From: Isoetes taiwanensis
Taxonomy: Eukaryota; Streptophyta; Lycopodiopsida; Isoetales; Isoetaceae
DNA: 64,000 bases
Assembly: GCA_021234155.1 (NCBI GenBank)
Contig: JAJEKV010000023.1
Coordinates: 4,425,638 to 4,489,637 of the forward strand
Reading direction: 5' to 3'
Shown here one piece after another: positions 24,001 through 35,056 of the stretch. Positions within the stretch are counted from its first letter, which is position 1. Every line of letters begins with the position of its first letter. The position numbers and the translations under genes are program-made. The notes under the pieces were generated by a model, which was given only the letters and a program-made list of their open reading frames with translations, made no database searches and was not told the origin of the DNA.

Positions 24001-24424
24001 ATATGTTCTCTATTTTTTTAATTATTATTATTTAGAGGTTCAGCTTGCTAGATAGACATTGGAGAGCTTATGATCTTGTTGGCCTTATAATACGTTACAG
24101 ATGTTTATTATTCTGATTCTGTATTTGTGCAGCCACTTGCATCTGATTTTGCATTATCTTTTTGCTTTGTAGAAAAAACAGCCAATAATGTCTGCAAGGT
24201 CCAAGTGCAAGCTATTGAGCTTTTTACCAGAGATGCTAAAGTCTTTTGATCTAGAACAGACTGCAAAGCGATGTTTAGATTCTTAATGATGAAGCGCCTC
24301 TAAGACGATGCTATGTTTTTTCGACCATGGGAGGTAAGTCATAAGCTAGAGCATTTCGTCTTGAGCATGAATCTTCTTCTTCTGTTCAGAAATTTCAGGC
24401 AAAGCATCACTAGAAACCATTTGT
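21067..24424. other. Gene-poor stretch with a diverged direct repeat
   Basis: Only short open frames are seen and none is recognised. A motif around 22,385-22,460 (ATTAGATAT, then ACGGAGATGG, GACGAAGCAAAGCTTA) recurs in diverged form at 22,912-22,990. A pyrimidine-rich run with T13 lies near 23,013-23,040. A short exon-like piece with a good donor context ends near 23,380, but nothing links it to a gene. Confidence 0.4.
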
Positions 24425-24947
24425 TCATCTCATGTTTCTAGTGTGTTCAGCTTCTCCAGCTCTACAATCTTTTATGCCATCCCAACCAACTGAAAGACTT
24501 AAAATAAAGCACTTCATCAGTTCAGCATCTAGCCCATTTTCCTTCTTAAAATCTACCATATTTTTGCTACAACTTCTGCTTCCCAATCCCTGTAAAAGCC
24601 TGTTTGTCCTGCCTTTAGAATTAATTTCTTGCTTATTTCCTTCAGGCACGAAAGAAACATCGCTTTTCAGCATATTTTCTTTTGTTAGAGAAGCTCAGAC
24701 AATTACCTAAACTAGTTCCCATCTTCTATGTTGATGGGGTTATTAGTTGATCAGCACTTGCTGGTTTCTTTTCAGCACTTTTTTGTCCCATAGCAATTGG
24801 ACTTTTAGATTGCCATAAACTATTAAAACGCCATTGCAAAACCTTGGGAGAGACTATCCTTACCTTGTGGGCACAATAAGAAAATCCAGATAGAGATTCT
24901 GTTTCAAAGATGCAACAAAGGCTATAAGAACAAGAGTCTATCCGCAT
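24425..24947 (-). pseudogene. Unrecognised coding-like stretch in two minus-strand frames
   Basis: Two frames follow each other on the minus strand: 24,947-24,726 (ending MGQKSAEKKPASADQLITPS) and 24,673-24,425 (KSDVSFVPEGNKQEINSKGR, then FKKENGLDAELMKCF). The polar, mixed composition is more protein-like than the surrounding AT-rich DNA, but I recognise no family and no clear splice sites join the two. It may be a broken exon pair or chance. Confidence 0.2.
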
Positions 24948-25168
24948 ACTTCATGATCATTATGATGCTTGTTCTGGACCTTTCTATGTTAAATTGCTTT
25001 GTTTTGAATTTGGCCTACACATCGGATGCTAAATGCAGTATGTTCCACTATTAAGAATAACTACAGATTTTTTTATTCTGGAACTTCTCTCATTATTTGA
25101 TAAACACATCACAATCTGCCTAATTCTTGCACTGCGACTCGCATGAAAACAACAACATCCCGATAGAT

Positions 25169-25819
25169 AGGCTTTTCATTCATCTCAGCAGTTTTTTCTA
25201 CAATGGTATAGTGTGGGTAGCTGCACATCGCAGGCTACCCAAAAAATGAAAAACATAGGGAATATCCAGTTATAACACCTGGACCCCAAATAAAATTGTG
25301 TGTTACAGATGTTGGCTAGTGTACCTGCCGAGAGCTTATCGCCGGGATTAAAAAACCCCGCCCTTTCGGGTTTTCGAGGAAAAACCCTAGCGATAAAATC
25401 TCGGCAAGGGGCTTGGACAACGCAGGGCTGCTAAACGTTCCCACAAAAAAACCCACGCTCCACAGAGAATACCGAAGTTGCGCATCACCCCTGGACCTGC
25501 ACATCACCAACAGAAAAACCAATAGCGAAAAAACCTCGAAAAGCGAAAGGCTGGTCACGCGTGCCACGCGACAATTATAACAAATATGAACATATAAATA
25601 ACAATTTTAAGGGGGGGGGGAGAGGTGGGAGCCATGGATACTGTTGAGAGATGAGAAAGCGCCGCTGAAATGTTGATGAAGAACTCTGCAATAAATAGCG
25701 ATCCCCCAACCTGGTGAACGGCCTAAAAATGCATGTGATGCATGCATGCGACGCATGCAATGCATGCATGCTCGTCTTGTGCAAGAATGTCGATCCGCTA
25801 CGCGAGTCGATGACATTAA
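25169..25819. repeat. Dispersed 0.7-kb repeat, copy 2
   Basis: Same orientation and order of landmarks as 6,101-6,796, differing by substitutions, a G9-G10 run near 25,611 and small indels. Both copies end just after a block of ATGCATGC repeats and a GATGRCATTA motif. Confidence 0.75.
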
Positions 25820-26363
25820 TCATTAAGGGCTTCAACGTGGCCACCTAGAAAAGGAAAATAACGCTTGAGTGAAAACCCCTGACAAAGCCAACCCTTCGAC
25901 CAACAACTTTTAGCATCAGTATTAAACATCCAAAACCATCAATCTTCTGTCAGAGCAGCCGTCTATAAACGTCATTCATTCTGCATCTCCATTATAACAA
26001 GACCCCTTCCTTTACAGTCTCTGATCTAGCATAAAAGGCAACAGAAGTTGATAAGATTGAGTTCAAAAGCAACTTTGCCAAGTTCCACCCAGGATTCCAG
26101 GGACAGCTGGCATAAGATTTTAAATTGTGCATGAGATGGGGAAGAGAAAGTTGTCCACATATAAGTCTCATATTCATTTCAAGTTCTGATCTTATACCAC
26201 TTTAAGATCTGTGTGTAGTGATATAAGCGACACATTTGGAAGGATTTGAACTCTTGTGGTTTGTGCAAGACTTTGTTTTTCCTCTTCAATGCTACCATAA
26301 AGTTACAATAAAAGTAAGTTTATCATTTGCCCACTTCATCATGACCAGATGTTAAAATGTTTA
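25820..26363. other. No gene seen; possible 3' region of the minus-strand exon
   Basis: AT-rich, with only short frames. Its position directly downstream (minus strand) of the exon at 26,364-26,570 would fit a 3' untranslated region. Confidence 0.3.
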
Positions 26364-26570
26364 CTAGCAATGGACGGTGAAGGAGATGTTTCTTCTGGAA
26401 ACTTGGTTAAGACATATTAACTTTTCATTCCATTCACCAGCAAACTGCTGCCTATGAGCTTCTGAACTATCAAAGTACTTTCTGTAATGCTCAATATTCT
26501 GCACAAAATGGTCATCAAAAGCCTTGAAAGTTATTAAGCTTGCTAAGGCTTTAAATATCTTTCCATGACT
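26364..26570 (-). CDS. Exon of an unrecognised gene, possibly a terminal exon
   Basis: A strong acceptor (TTGTTTTCTTGCAG on the minus strand) opens into a frame reading HGKIFKALASLITFKAFDD, then FVQNIEHYRKYFDSSEAHRQQ, and stopping at 26,364. The pattern I-F-x-A-L-x-S-x-x-x-F-x-x-F loosely resembles the last helices of ARL2-binding (BART) domains, but that is a guess. A candidate first exon with ATGGCGGCCGCC and an AAACCCTAG leader lies just upstream at about 26,655. In the genomic sequence the two are too close for a normal intron, so the gene may be truncated or rearranged. Confidence 0.35.
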   Translation of the reverse strand, partial: SHGKIFKALASLITFKAFDDHFVQNIEHYRKYFDSSEAHRQQFAGEWNEKLICLNQVSRRNISFTVHC

Positions 26571-26684
26571 GCAAGAAAACAAGAACTGGAAAGTTTCTCT
26601 GATGAGCGGAGATATGGCGGAGAACCCTAGCGGCTAGGGTTTGGGCGGCCGCCATGGCCGTCCCCGTTACTTGCAGAGCAGACT

Positions 26685-27578
26685 ATGCGCCCCTGTGATT
26701 TTGCTTCCCGTGGCCTGGCAGATACAGTAATGGTGGGGCTCTTGCTTCCATTTTGTGTTAAAGAATGGACTTGCTTCTTTGACAGGTTTCTTTGGAGGAT
26801 TAGATCAGAAGTATTTGAAGGTGTTAGCAACAAGAACTTGGATGAAGACGATGTTGGCTATAAAACATCTGATTCGGAAGAATATTTTATGAGGACATCT
26901 GTGTCACAATGGAGATATGATGACCGAGGGAGAGGGCGACAGCAGAATTTTTGCAGCTTTGAACTAGTTTCCTGTGGCCTGCTTGATGCAGTCACGGTGG
27001 AGCTATTCTTCCTATTTTGTATGAAACAATGGAGTTCATTTGAGAGGTTTTTTTGTACACCGTTCTTGGTACTTGCAAAACAGGGCTATGAAATATTTTC
27101 CTGTAGCCTGATTGTTGTAGTCACGGTGGGTATGTGTATATGTGAATTTCTCTCAACTGGCCTGGTACATGCAGCCTTCAATCCTTGGGGTAAATGGATA
27201 ACCTGGAGCGGGCTCTACTTCAAGTCGTCTGATTATATCCTACCTGGTTTTGAGATACAGTTTGCAGTGCCTGCCATTATGCGGCATGTATGTTCTGTTA
27301 AGCGATTGATGGGAGTTTCATCTCTTAAAGGAGGTAAGTTTTCCCTCAGCTCCTACTCATGCTTTTGCCTGAAATTATGCATCATATATATTCTGTTAAG
27401 GTTCAAAGTATGTTTGGCTAAACCAAGTGTGAGACTAGTGTTTATTACTGGAAACCTAGGTTTTTGGCACTATGAATACAATATATATGGGGATGGCCTA
27501 TGGAATTCAGCTCATAGCAGCACAAGCACGACTAAAAATACTCAGATTGCTAATATGGCAGATAAATATCTAGCATAA
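26685..27578 (+). CDS. Unrecognised 297-codon open frame with three internal repeats
   Basis: An ATG-initiated frame is unusually long for this AT-rich region. It contains a repeated module: SRGLADTVMVGLLLPFCVKE, SCGLLDAVTVELFFLFCMKQ, and a shorter SCSLIVVVTVGM. An acidic and Ser-rich part (NLDEDDVGYKTSDSEEYF) is followed by WRYDDRGRGRQQ. The repeat is also plain at DNA level (near 26,706, 26,970 and 27,100), so the open frame may be a by-product of a tandem repeat. No signal peptide or known domain was recognised. It could be part of a spliced gene or not coding at all. Confidence 0.25.
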   Translation: MRPCDFASRGLADTVMVGLLLPFCVKEWTCFFDRFLWRIRSEVFEGVSNKNLDEDDVGYKTSDSEEYFMRTSVSQWRYDDRGRGRQQNFCSFELVSCGLLDAVTVELFFLFCMKQWSSFERFFCTPFLVLAKQGYEIFSCSLIVVVTVGMCICEFLSTGLVHAAFNPWGKWITWSGLYFKSSDYILPGFEIQFAVPAIMRHVCSVKRLMGVSSLKGGKFSLSSYSCFCLKLCIIYILLRFKVCLAKPSVRLVFITGNLGFWHYEYNIYGDGLWNSAHSSTSTTKNTQIANMADKYLA

Positions 27579-27898
27579 TAACAGGGGGTTTCCCTTGTAT
27601 TTTTGTACCTTTTTCCCTATGGTTTTCATATGATTGTTTGTCGTATTTCATGGGACATACTAATGCGTATATCTAGAGTGCGCATACGCTCTAATAAATT
27701 TTCATCACATTTTTCAATGGTTAACCCCTTGAACATGCAATATTTTGATATTTTAGATTATGCTAGATATTTACATGCAAGGATCGAAGACCATGAGATT
27801 AGGGTTTTCTGTTGCTATCAGCGAAGAAGCGGCCGCATCCAGAAGCGGCGGTTCTTCTTTACAACAGGGATACAACAGGGATGGTGTAACCGAGATAT

Positions 27899-28142
27899 TA
27901 CAGATTCTCTGATCAATCCTGCTTAAGCTCTGCCACTCAAACTCCAGGGGAAGAAAGGCAGCTATTACATAGTGCACCACTATCTGGTCAAGCAGTTGAT
28001 AGGTTGCAAATGCTTTTACAGGCCAAAAGAGATCCAGGACCTCTTTCTGCTAGTGTGGCGAATCAAGGTGTTCATCAATTTCTAAAGGGATCATCAATCG
28101 GGCAAAGACTGGCACTCTCATCATCGTCGTCAGAAACGGGAT
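27899..28142 (+). CDS. Orphan exon-like block, C-terminal end of an unknown protein
   Basis: After an acceptor-like GATATTACAG, one frame reads SDQSCLSSATQTPGEERQLL, then SGQAVDRLQMLLQAKRDPGP, then VHQFLKGSSIGQRLALSSSS, and stops at 28,142. About 80 codons with balanced composition, no stop and Gln/Ser-rich content look like a real terminal exon. The upstream part of the gene is not visible; the stretch from 27,780 with an AGGGTTTT motif could be its leader. Product unknown. Confidence 0.35.
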
Positions 28143-29048
28143 AGTTTCTTCTTCATTCGGCTTCCATAGTGTGGCGAATCCTTCAATGCTCTAATTTTTG
28201 GTCCATGTGCTTACTAAGTTTGATGAAGGAAAACGGAGTTGCAGAAGACGTCTAACTTAGAAGGACACAATCAAAGGAGGAGGAAGCCTCCCCAAGAAGC
28301 ATTCCCTGGTGTTGGAAGTTGTTCCTTATTTTCAGGTTAGTATAATCTAGATTGTGTTTCTTTCAGTTTGCTTAATCCAAGTTAACAAACCAGATATGAG
28401 CTTCTTGGTACGAAGACCGAGAGAGGAGCTCATGTTTTGGGTGATGGATCATGCTTCATCCCAACTCACGGAGGAAATTCACCGGTCGAGCGTGCTCGAT
28501 GGTGAAGGATGTTCTTGGGCGAGTGGCCAGCCATTATTATACGCAATATACTAGTGTGGAAACATACAAGCGAGATGCTAAAAGCGGCATGAGTGATAGC
28601 GGGGGGGTAAGTATTATGCTTAAATCACATTCTTTCAATGGGGGCTGGGGGTATGTTATTTATGTCCTCTTTCCGTTTTAACAGGTTGTTCAAGCTAATT
28701 TCCCACTCCTCAGAGTTTGAGAATATAATTGTGAGGGAAGAGGAGCACGGGACCTTCGAACCTATTGCATGGTGTCTGTCCACTTGAGATTTCTAGCGGT
28801 CCAGGAAGATAAATACACTAAAATTAACATCCTTATTCAGGTATGCATCAAGTTGCTTAAATGGTGTTAGGTGTTCTAGGGGAGAAATATCATTTCCTAT
28901 AAAAAGGTCATCCGCTAAGTTCACGTTATTTTCTTTGCGTTCATTCTTTTTGTATTTTATCTTGTCTTGAGAAAAGCCTTAATGTATTATAGCTGCATCA
29001 CATTTGCTTGGAAATTCTTAGTGTATCTAAAAAGAGGACTAGAGGCCG
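28143..29048. other. No feature recognised
   Basis: Short frames only. The phrase TAGTGTGGCGAATC occurs both inside the preceding block (near 28,052) and again near 28,169, a small duplication. Confidence 0.3.
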
Positions 29049-29059
29049 ATGTATGTGTG

Positions 29060-29492
29060 GGCGTGAGATAGTTTTACCTGGATTGGGGATCAGGAGGTGT
29101 GATCCGGAGGGCCGGGATCCCGGGCGTGTGATCCGGAGGGACGGGATCCGCTGATAGCTTCTTGCTTGATTAAAGGTGGCTAGCGGTTTAGGGCCATTTT
29201 GGCGGATTTTTGCTTGCTGATAGCGGCGCTGCCCTCTCTTCCTCCTTGGCATCAAACTGCAGCTCTTCTCAAGCCCATTCAGACCAACCTCGCACAAACC
29301 CCAGCTGATTCCGTGGAAGATCAGCCAAGAAAAAAGCATAAGAAAACTTGGCTGATTTTTGGCTATAAGGGGCTTTTTTCTTGCGATTCTTTAGTGATGG
29401 GGATCAGCCCTCAGGGATCACACGCCCTCTGGGGATCCCGTCCTCGGGATCACACCTCGGGATCCCCAATCCGGTAAAGATTATCCTACGCC
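29060..29492. mobile_element. Inverted-repeat element, Mutator-like MITE candidate, 433 bp
   Basis: The left arm (GGCGTGAGATAG..TTTACC, GGATTGGGGATC, then GAGGTGTGATCC and GGCGTGTGATCC) is mirrored at the right end (GGATCACAC, then GGGATCCCCAATCC, GGTAAAG, ATCCTACGCC) over about 90 bp with gaps. The flanks ATGTATGTGTG (29,049-29,059) and ATGTATGTGGG (29,493-29,503) form an 11-bp target duplication with one mismatch, the size range of Mutator-like elements. The interior has no convincing coding frame. Confidence 0.75.
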
Positions 29493-29924
29493 ATGTATGT
29501 GGGCATCTAAGACAGATATTCATATGGACGAGTACATGAAGTGAAAGCGTACTCAGTGACATGTACGGAAGGTGGCGTTACTCTGTCACCTATGACATGG
29601 TGTCTTATTCTGTGAATTGTCGATATTATGCTTGTTTTGTTATTCCTTTGTTTGTCCTAGTTAATTAGTCACCAACTGCTGAGAGTAGGCTCCACCTATT
29701 CTTGTTCTCGGTGAGGTTGGCCTACTCTCGCCTAAGTTTGGAAGAGTAATTCTTTTCTTGAAATTAATATATTCAGCAGACAAGGATGCCCCAGATTTTT
29801 CTATGATTTAGCGAGGTTTTTGATGACAAAGTATTAAAAGAGAGCGAATTCATGCCCAAAATGGGCTAGCCAAAATGTGGTAGTGAGTTGACCAAAGGAC
29901 ACGCTTGAGCTTGCTTTCGACCAT

Positions 29925-30283
29925 GATGTTTATAGGTGCATACCTTATGAATTACAGGCGAGGCAATTATGAGAGCAGTCACGTTCTCATTAGGGCTGCT
30001 ACACTCTCTTGATCAAAAGACTTCATATGAGCGTGTGTGTGGAGGAAAGCCTTATATCTCCCATTTTGAGCCATAAGATGTTTTCATTGAGGAGTATAGT
30101 TTGATGTTTATAGGTGCGTACCTTATGAATTTCAGGCGGGGGCAATTATGAGAGCAGGTCACATTCTCATTAGGGCTGCTACACTCTCTTGATCAAAAGA
30201 CTTCATATGAACGTGTGTGTGGAGGAAAGCCTTATATCTCCCATTTTTGAGCCATAAGATGTTTTCATTGAGGAGTATAGTTT
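29925..30283. repeat. Tandem duplication, 2 x ~180 bp
   Basis: The unit from GATGTTTATAGGTGC to GAGGAGTATAGTTT occurs twice head to tail (29,925-30,102 and 30,103-30,283) with few differences. It is followed by a second small duplication of 27 bp (GATGAATATGCTATTTGAG, 30,284-30,337). Confidence 0.95.
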
Positions 30284-30829
30284 GATGAATATGCTATTTG
30301 AGTATAGTTTGATGAATATGCTATTTGAAATTAGTGTGAGGAAGCTTTGAGCAACCAGATATGACTACGTGGAATATGGAATTTAAAGCTGCAGAACTAT
30401 GATTCATAGCTATACCTCCACATTGGCATTGTGGTGTACATAGTTTATATGCATTTTTAAGATATTTTTTATCTTTAGATGTGTGCTCGCAATTCTTGGA
30501 GTGTGTAATCCTACTACAAATATCTAGCAAGGGTGTCCCTGTTTTTATGCTAGAAATTCCCATTTGATCCCATTAAAACCCCTTATGCTAGTTTGTGTAC
30601 ACATTTTCTGTTTTTATGATTTTTATATTCTGTAGGTTCTAAACTTTTTGTTCTTCACAGATCTCACAAACATATAACAATAAACAATGATTATATGACT
30701 TTCTTTTTGGTTTAGATGCTAGATATTCACTAAGGGAGTTTGGACTGTTGTATACGTTGCTTGTTTGTTTATTTGGTTTTGTTTTCTTTTGTTAGGGCCC
30801 GAAGGGCCAAAAAATTTTTTTAGTATAAC

Positions 30830-31265
30830 TACCAACACATAACTACTATTAACATTAATTAATACAAACCATTGCATTCCACACTTAAAAATAAAATTTC
30901 CCCTTAAACCCCCTTTGGTTTGGGTGCATATTCACACGGGGGGTGACGTAGGGCGGCGAGAGCCCCTAAAATCATGTTATACATGTACAAAATCAACATC
31001 ATAAAGTACATTGTCTCAAATCTTATAGTATTTTGCAAACTGTGCAAAATTTGTACAGGCATACCCCACAAACGAGGATCTCTATGTACGGTCTAGATCA
31101 AGGAATAAAAGGCAAATATGCTCATCCAACAGCTCTCGATGCCCGGAGTCATCCCCCGTGTGAATATACACCCAAACTAAAGGGGGTTTAAGGGGGAATT
31201 TTATTTTTAAGTGTGGAATGCAATGGTTTGTATTAATTAATGTTAATAGTAGTTATGTGTTGGTA
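30830..31265. mobile_element. Foldback element (MITE) with ~118-bp terminal inverted repeats
   Basis: The left arm from TACCAACACATAACTAC to CACACGGGGGGTGAC (30,830-30,947) is the reverse complement of 31,148-31,265, with about four to six mismatches. The ~200-bp centre is unrelated and non-coding. I could not settle the target duplication, so the superfamily is open. It lies directly upstream of the LINE-like block. Confidence 0.85.
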
Positions 31266-31279
31266 GGATCAGCACTGAT

Positions 31280-32239
31280 ATGGGACAGTTTATGGAAGTG
31301 GGAATTACTATAGTTCCTTTGCCTTCTTTAGGTAGAAAGGCACACCAGAAGGATAATAGAGCAGCTGGCCAGAAGGTTCGAAACATAAAAAGTGGTGGAA
31401 TAGTTGAAGAATATGGCCAGAATAGTAGGATAGCCTGGGCAAGCAAGAATGCAATAGTATGGGACAGGTTTTGGAGTATATTTTTGTATGGTTCAGCAAA
31501 TATTATAGATGCAAACATTGTAAATGATGTTACTGCTGAAATCAATGACATGCTGTTGTACCTTAATTTGTGTTCTATTGTAACAATCAGTTCAATATGG
31601 TTTAAAAATGCCACAATGGAACCAAATTACCCTTTCAGTTTAAACAATGGCATATGGATGCTCAAATTATGGTCAAAATTTTCTTGCTACAAAAAACAGC
31701 TAAAAGGCTATGGCTATGACAATTTGCTAATAATAGAGATAGGGGAATGTGACGGTTGGCCTTTTATCAGGCAAAATATAGAGACATAGGCCATTGAAAA
31801 TAAGGATTTTACATATCTAGCTATGATACCTCTAATAATTTGGAGAGATAGTCGATTTGGTGGGTTTTATGGGGGTGGGACCTCCCCACAGCATTGGCAA
31901 GGAGGGGAGCGGCTTAAACCTCAACATAATGGATGGGATATTATCCTGTTCGCCTGGGAAGGGGATAGGGACTCCTTAATTGGTTGGGGTGCAATAGGGC
32001 TAATACAGTGGCTTGGGTCGATTAACGAGTCATTCCCAATAAAATACCCTCTATGGTGTAAACTTTCCCACCATAGTGTCAATTACCATATGGTGACGAT
32101 AAATACAATGGTTCCTAATGTATGGCCAAATTCAACCATGTTGGGAAGTAGTTTGAGGGTACACAACTGGAGGGGTTTGGGTATCACCAAAAATGATAAA
32201 GGGCAATGTGCGTGCGGGGGGATGATGCTACTCAAATAG
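31280..32239 (+). pseudogene. Two adjoining open frames, unrecognised, upstream of LINE pol
   Basis: Frame 1 (31,280-31,789) starts MGQFMEVGITIVPLPSLGRK, and frame 2 (31,823-32,239) includes NGWDIILFAWEGDRDSLIGW. Together they make about 300 codons on the LINE strand and directly before its endonuclease, the place where plant LINEs carry ORF1. I do not see the CCHC knuckle usual for plant LINE ORF1, so assignment to the LINE rests on position only. They could also be an older unrelated insertion. Confidence 0.3.
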
Positions 32240-32559
32240 AAAAATCATGAAGATTATTTAAGTGGAACCCGAGGTATCAAGGGACCTCTAAAGAGGGCTA
32301 GAGTTTTAGCGACAATGAGATCGATGGCCTTGAGATATCCTACTTATCTGAGGAACATAGACTTCGACTTGAGGCCAGATTCCTTAGGTGCACGGGTAGG
32401 AAGCCGGTATTCCTCGTTTAATTGTGCTTCGGGGGCACTAAAGGGGTCTGGGAACTTTATGGAAGGGTTTAACTAGTAATTTGCAATATCTTTGGGACAG
32501 GATGGAAGGTGGCAAAGCATGTGCAATTTGATCTGAGATGGGATTCAATGGGGACTAGT

Positions 32560-32810
32560 GATTAATATTTATGCAACAAATAAGCTGCGGAAAGAGCCAT
32601 TCTATAGAAGGAAATCATGGATTGGGTGATCAGTCAGCCGGTGGCCAACTGGGTACTAGGTGGTGACCTCAATATGACGGATGTTTGGGATCAAAAGATT
32701 GGCTTGTATAGAAACCTCTTGGGGGGGGGCGGCGGCATGGGATTCCCTTCTCAACAATTGTGGCTTCTTTCTCCTCCCACCATCGAATACTCCCTATTCA
32801 TGGTCTAATA
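32560..32810 (+). pseudogene. LINE apurinic-type endonuclease fragment
   Basis: INIYATNKLRKEPFYRR, then WVLGGDLNMTD match the Y-A-P-N and G-D-F-N-M motifs of the APE-like endonuclease that nicks target DNA for LINE integration. Upstream motifs are lost. A G10-rich run at about 32,722 introduces a frameshift. Confidence 0.7.
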
Positions 32811-33099
32811 AACAAAAAGGAATGGGCCGAGTTTCTCATGCGCTAGGCAATTTTATGTGGCTAACAAGTCGGCCCCCTTTATGGATCGGTGCTATGTGGA
32901 AGGGGACCTTTCTTTTTCCCAGTCAGATCATATCCCACAAAAACTAGTATTTGAAGATCTTCCTTCTGCCAGACGAAAAGGAAATGTCCCCTTTAAATTC
33001 AATACAGGGCTCCTAGGGAAGGATCTCTTTTGTATAGCATTCAAAACAGTCGATGCTCTGAGTGGCTCCCCTCTTTGAGGCAAGGCCAGATAGTGACTG

Positions 33100-34405
33100 A
33101 TGGAGAAAATAAACTTCTACTTCAAGAGCCTCGTGATGTAGAAATCTACAAGACTCTGTGTTCTTTAGTTTCTGGTAAGTCGCCAAGACCTGATGGGTTC
33201 CCTCCAGAGTTCTATGTCGAATTCTGGGATATACTTGGGCCATTCTTCACCGCTGCAGTCAAGGGAGCATGGGAGGTCAAATACCTTCACCCAGCCCTAG
33301 CAACTGGATTTATCTCCTTGATTCCAAAAGTCAATAAGCCCCAGGTGCTAAATGAATGGAGACCAATAGCACTAACCAATGTGTTGTACAAAGTAATCAT
33401 GAAGGTTATTGCTAATCGTTTGAAGCCAATCTTAACCCTTTGATTGGATGTGAACAATCAGCTTTTTTCCCAGGCAGGAACATTTTGGACAACTATCTGG
33501 CAGCTAGAGAGGAGCTCCATTAGTGCAAGTCTTCTTCGCCCGAGTGTGTAATCTTTGAAGCTGGATTTTCGTAGAGCCTATGACTCTCTTAGGTGGAGTA
33601 GACTAAAAAATGTGATGGCTCATATAGGCTTTGAAATAAACTTTATAGAGTTAGTTATGGGTTTGAACAAGATGGCGTCAGCATCTGTTCTGGTTAATGG
33701 TCTGCCGACTGGTCTCTTTGAACTCAGAAAAGGGATTAGGCAGGGGTGTCCCCTTGCTCCTTACCTTTTTATAATCATGGCATATCTCTTAACCTGTATG
33801 GTGAAAAGCTTGATGACGAGGGGATTGCTGAATGGGTTACTTCTTCCAGGTTCCAATCTAAATCTGACTATTATGCAATATGCAGATGATACCTTTCTTT
33901 TTCTAAGGTATGATGATGGGAGTTTTCCTGCCTTTCAATAGGTTTTAAATTCTTTTTACTCCATATCGGGGATTGGGCTGAATCACGCTAAATATGATGT
34001 AATATGGCCGTTTGAAGAAGGGTCAGGGCATGGAATTATCATATAGTGGCAGCTACAGAGATGACTAAGCTGTTGGGTATGCCACTTAACCTTGGAGAAA
34101 ATCTAAAAGGTCTTTGGGCGCCAATTATAGAAAGGATCTGAAAGAAGGTTAACCTCTGGTCTTGTAAGTCCTTGTCCACTATGGGGAGAGTGACAGTAGC
34201 CAATGCAATCCTTAATGCGACTCATATTTATTACTCCTCGGCTATTGTAGCGCAGAAGTATACATATGACCAGTTATTAGTAATCATTCGTAAATTCATC
34301 AGGGAAGATAATTTTGGGGTTGCATGGTCGAGAAATGTGCCAAGTAGGAAGGATGGGGGATTGGGATGTAAAGACCCAATGGTCGGGGGAAGGTTCGGCG
34401 ACTAA
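33100..34405 (+). pseudogene. LINE reverse transcriptase fragments
   Basis: The pieces are SPRPDGFPPEFYVEFWD, then FISLIPKVNKP, EWRPIALTNVLYKVIMKVIA, then LKLDFRRAYDSLRWSRL, GIRQGCPLAPYLF and MQYADDTFLF. YADD is the catalytic motif. SPGPDGF, RPI.L.N, FDFRKAYDS and R.GDPLSP-like blocks are the usual plant L1 RT motifs. A further piece (34,172-34,405) reads LSTMGRVTVANAIL and DGGLGCKD. Stops between the pieces (for example near 33,441 and 33,943) break it. Confidence 0.9.
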
Positions 34406-34899
34406 GTTTATGCGGAGGGCTATCAAGGGGATGCATCCCGGCTATTGCCTTTAAGCAATGCGTTCTTGGCTTCAAAGGGGTAAGATAAAGGGGAAACCTT
34501 CTACCCCTAGAGATGAGGTTAGCTCCTACTTTCATAAATTCTCAATGGGTCGAGGTACTTCCCCAGTAATGAGGAAGATATTAGAAGCTTGGCAGGATGT
34601 GCAGAGTCTCTTTAGTATAGCAGATGCTCATTGGGAAGCAGGGGGGCTGAGTATATTTTGGAACACTAGGATTTGGGAGAGGGATGCGCTCCCTCTTGCA
34701 CTTGTACACCCTCAAGTGTTTACTAAATGGCGTGTTGCAGGAATTCGTAAGGTTGGGCAGTTGTGGGAAAATGATAGATGGATTACTTGGACAAGATTTA
34801 AAGCTCTAGTTCCAGGTGTTGGGGAAGGTGATAGGGGTTTAAGCACGGTATTGGGGGACACATTTTCTGTCGGCGACATTTGGTGCTGATGGGGTGCTT

Positions 34900-35056
34900 T
34901 TTAAATTATTTTCTTTGTATTTTATAGAAATATTTTTTAAATGTTTTTTTGATATTTTTCCCTGAAACGCGTTTATATTTCGCCTAAGAAAACAAAATTT
35001 CAGCTTCAATGGAGTTGTAGAAAAAAAGATAAAAATAAAACATTATTCTTAGATTG
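34900..35056. mobile_element. 157-bp AT-rich insertion in the LINE, flanked by an 18-bp duplication
   Basis: GGTGCTGATGGGGTGCTT occurs at 34,882-34,899 and again, without a mismatch, at 35,057-35,074. The sequence between is not LINE: it is AT-rich (poly-T stretches left, A-rich right) with CCTGAAACGCG and CAGCTTCAATGGAG in the middle. An 18-bp target duplication points to target-primed insertion (SINE-like or a processed RNA), but no tRNA-type promoter boxes were recognised. Confidence 0.85.
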
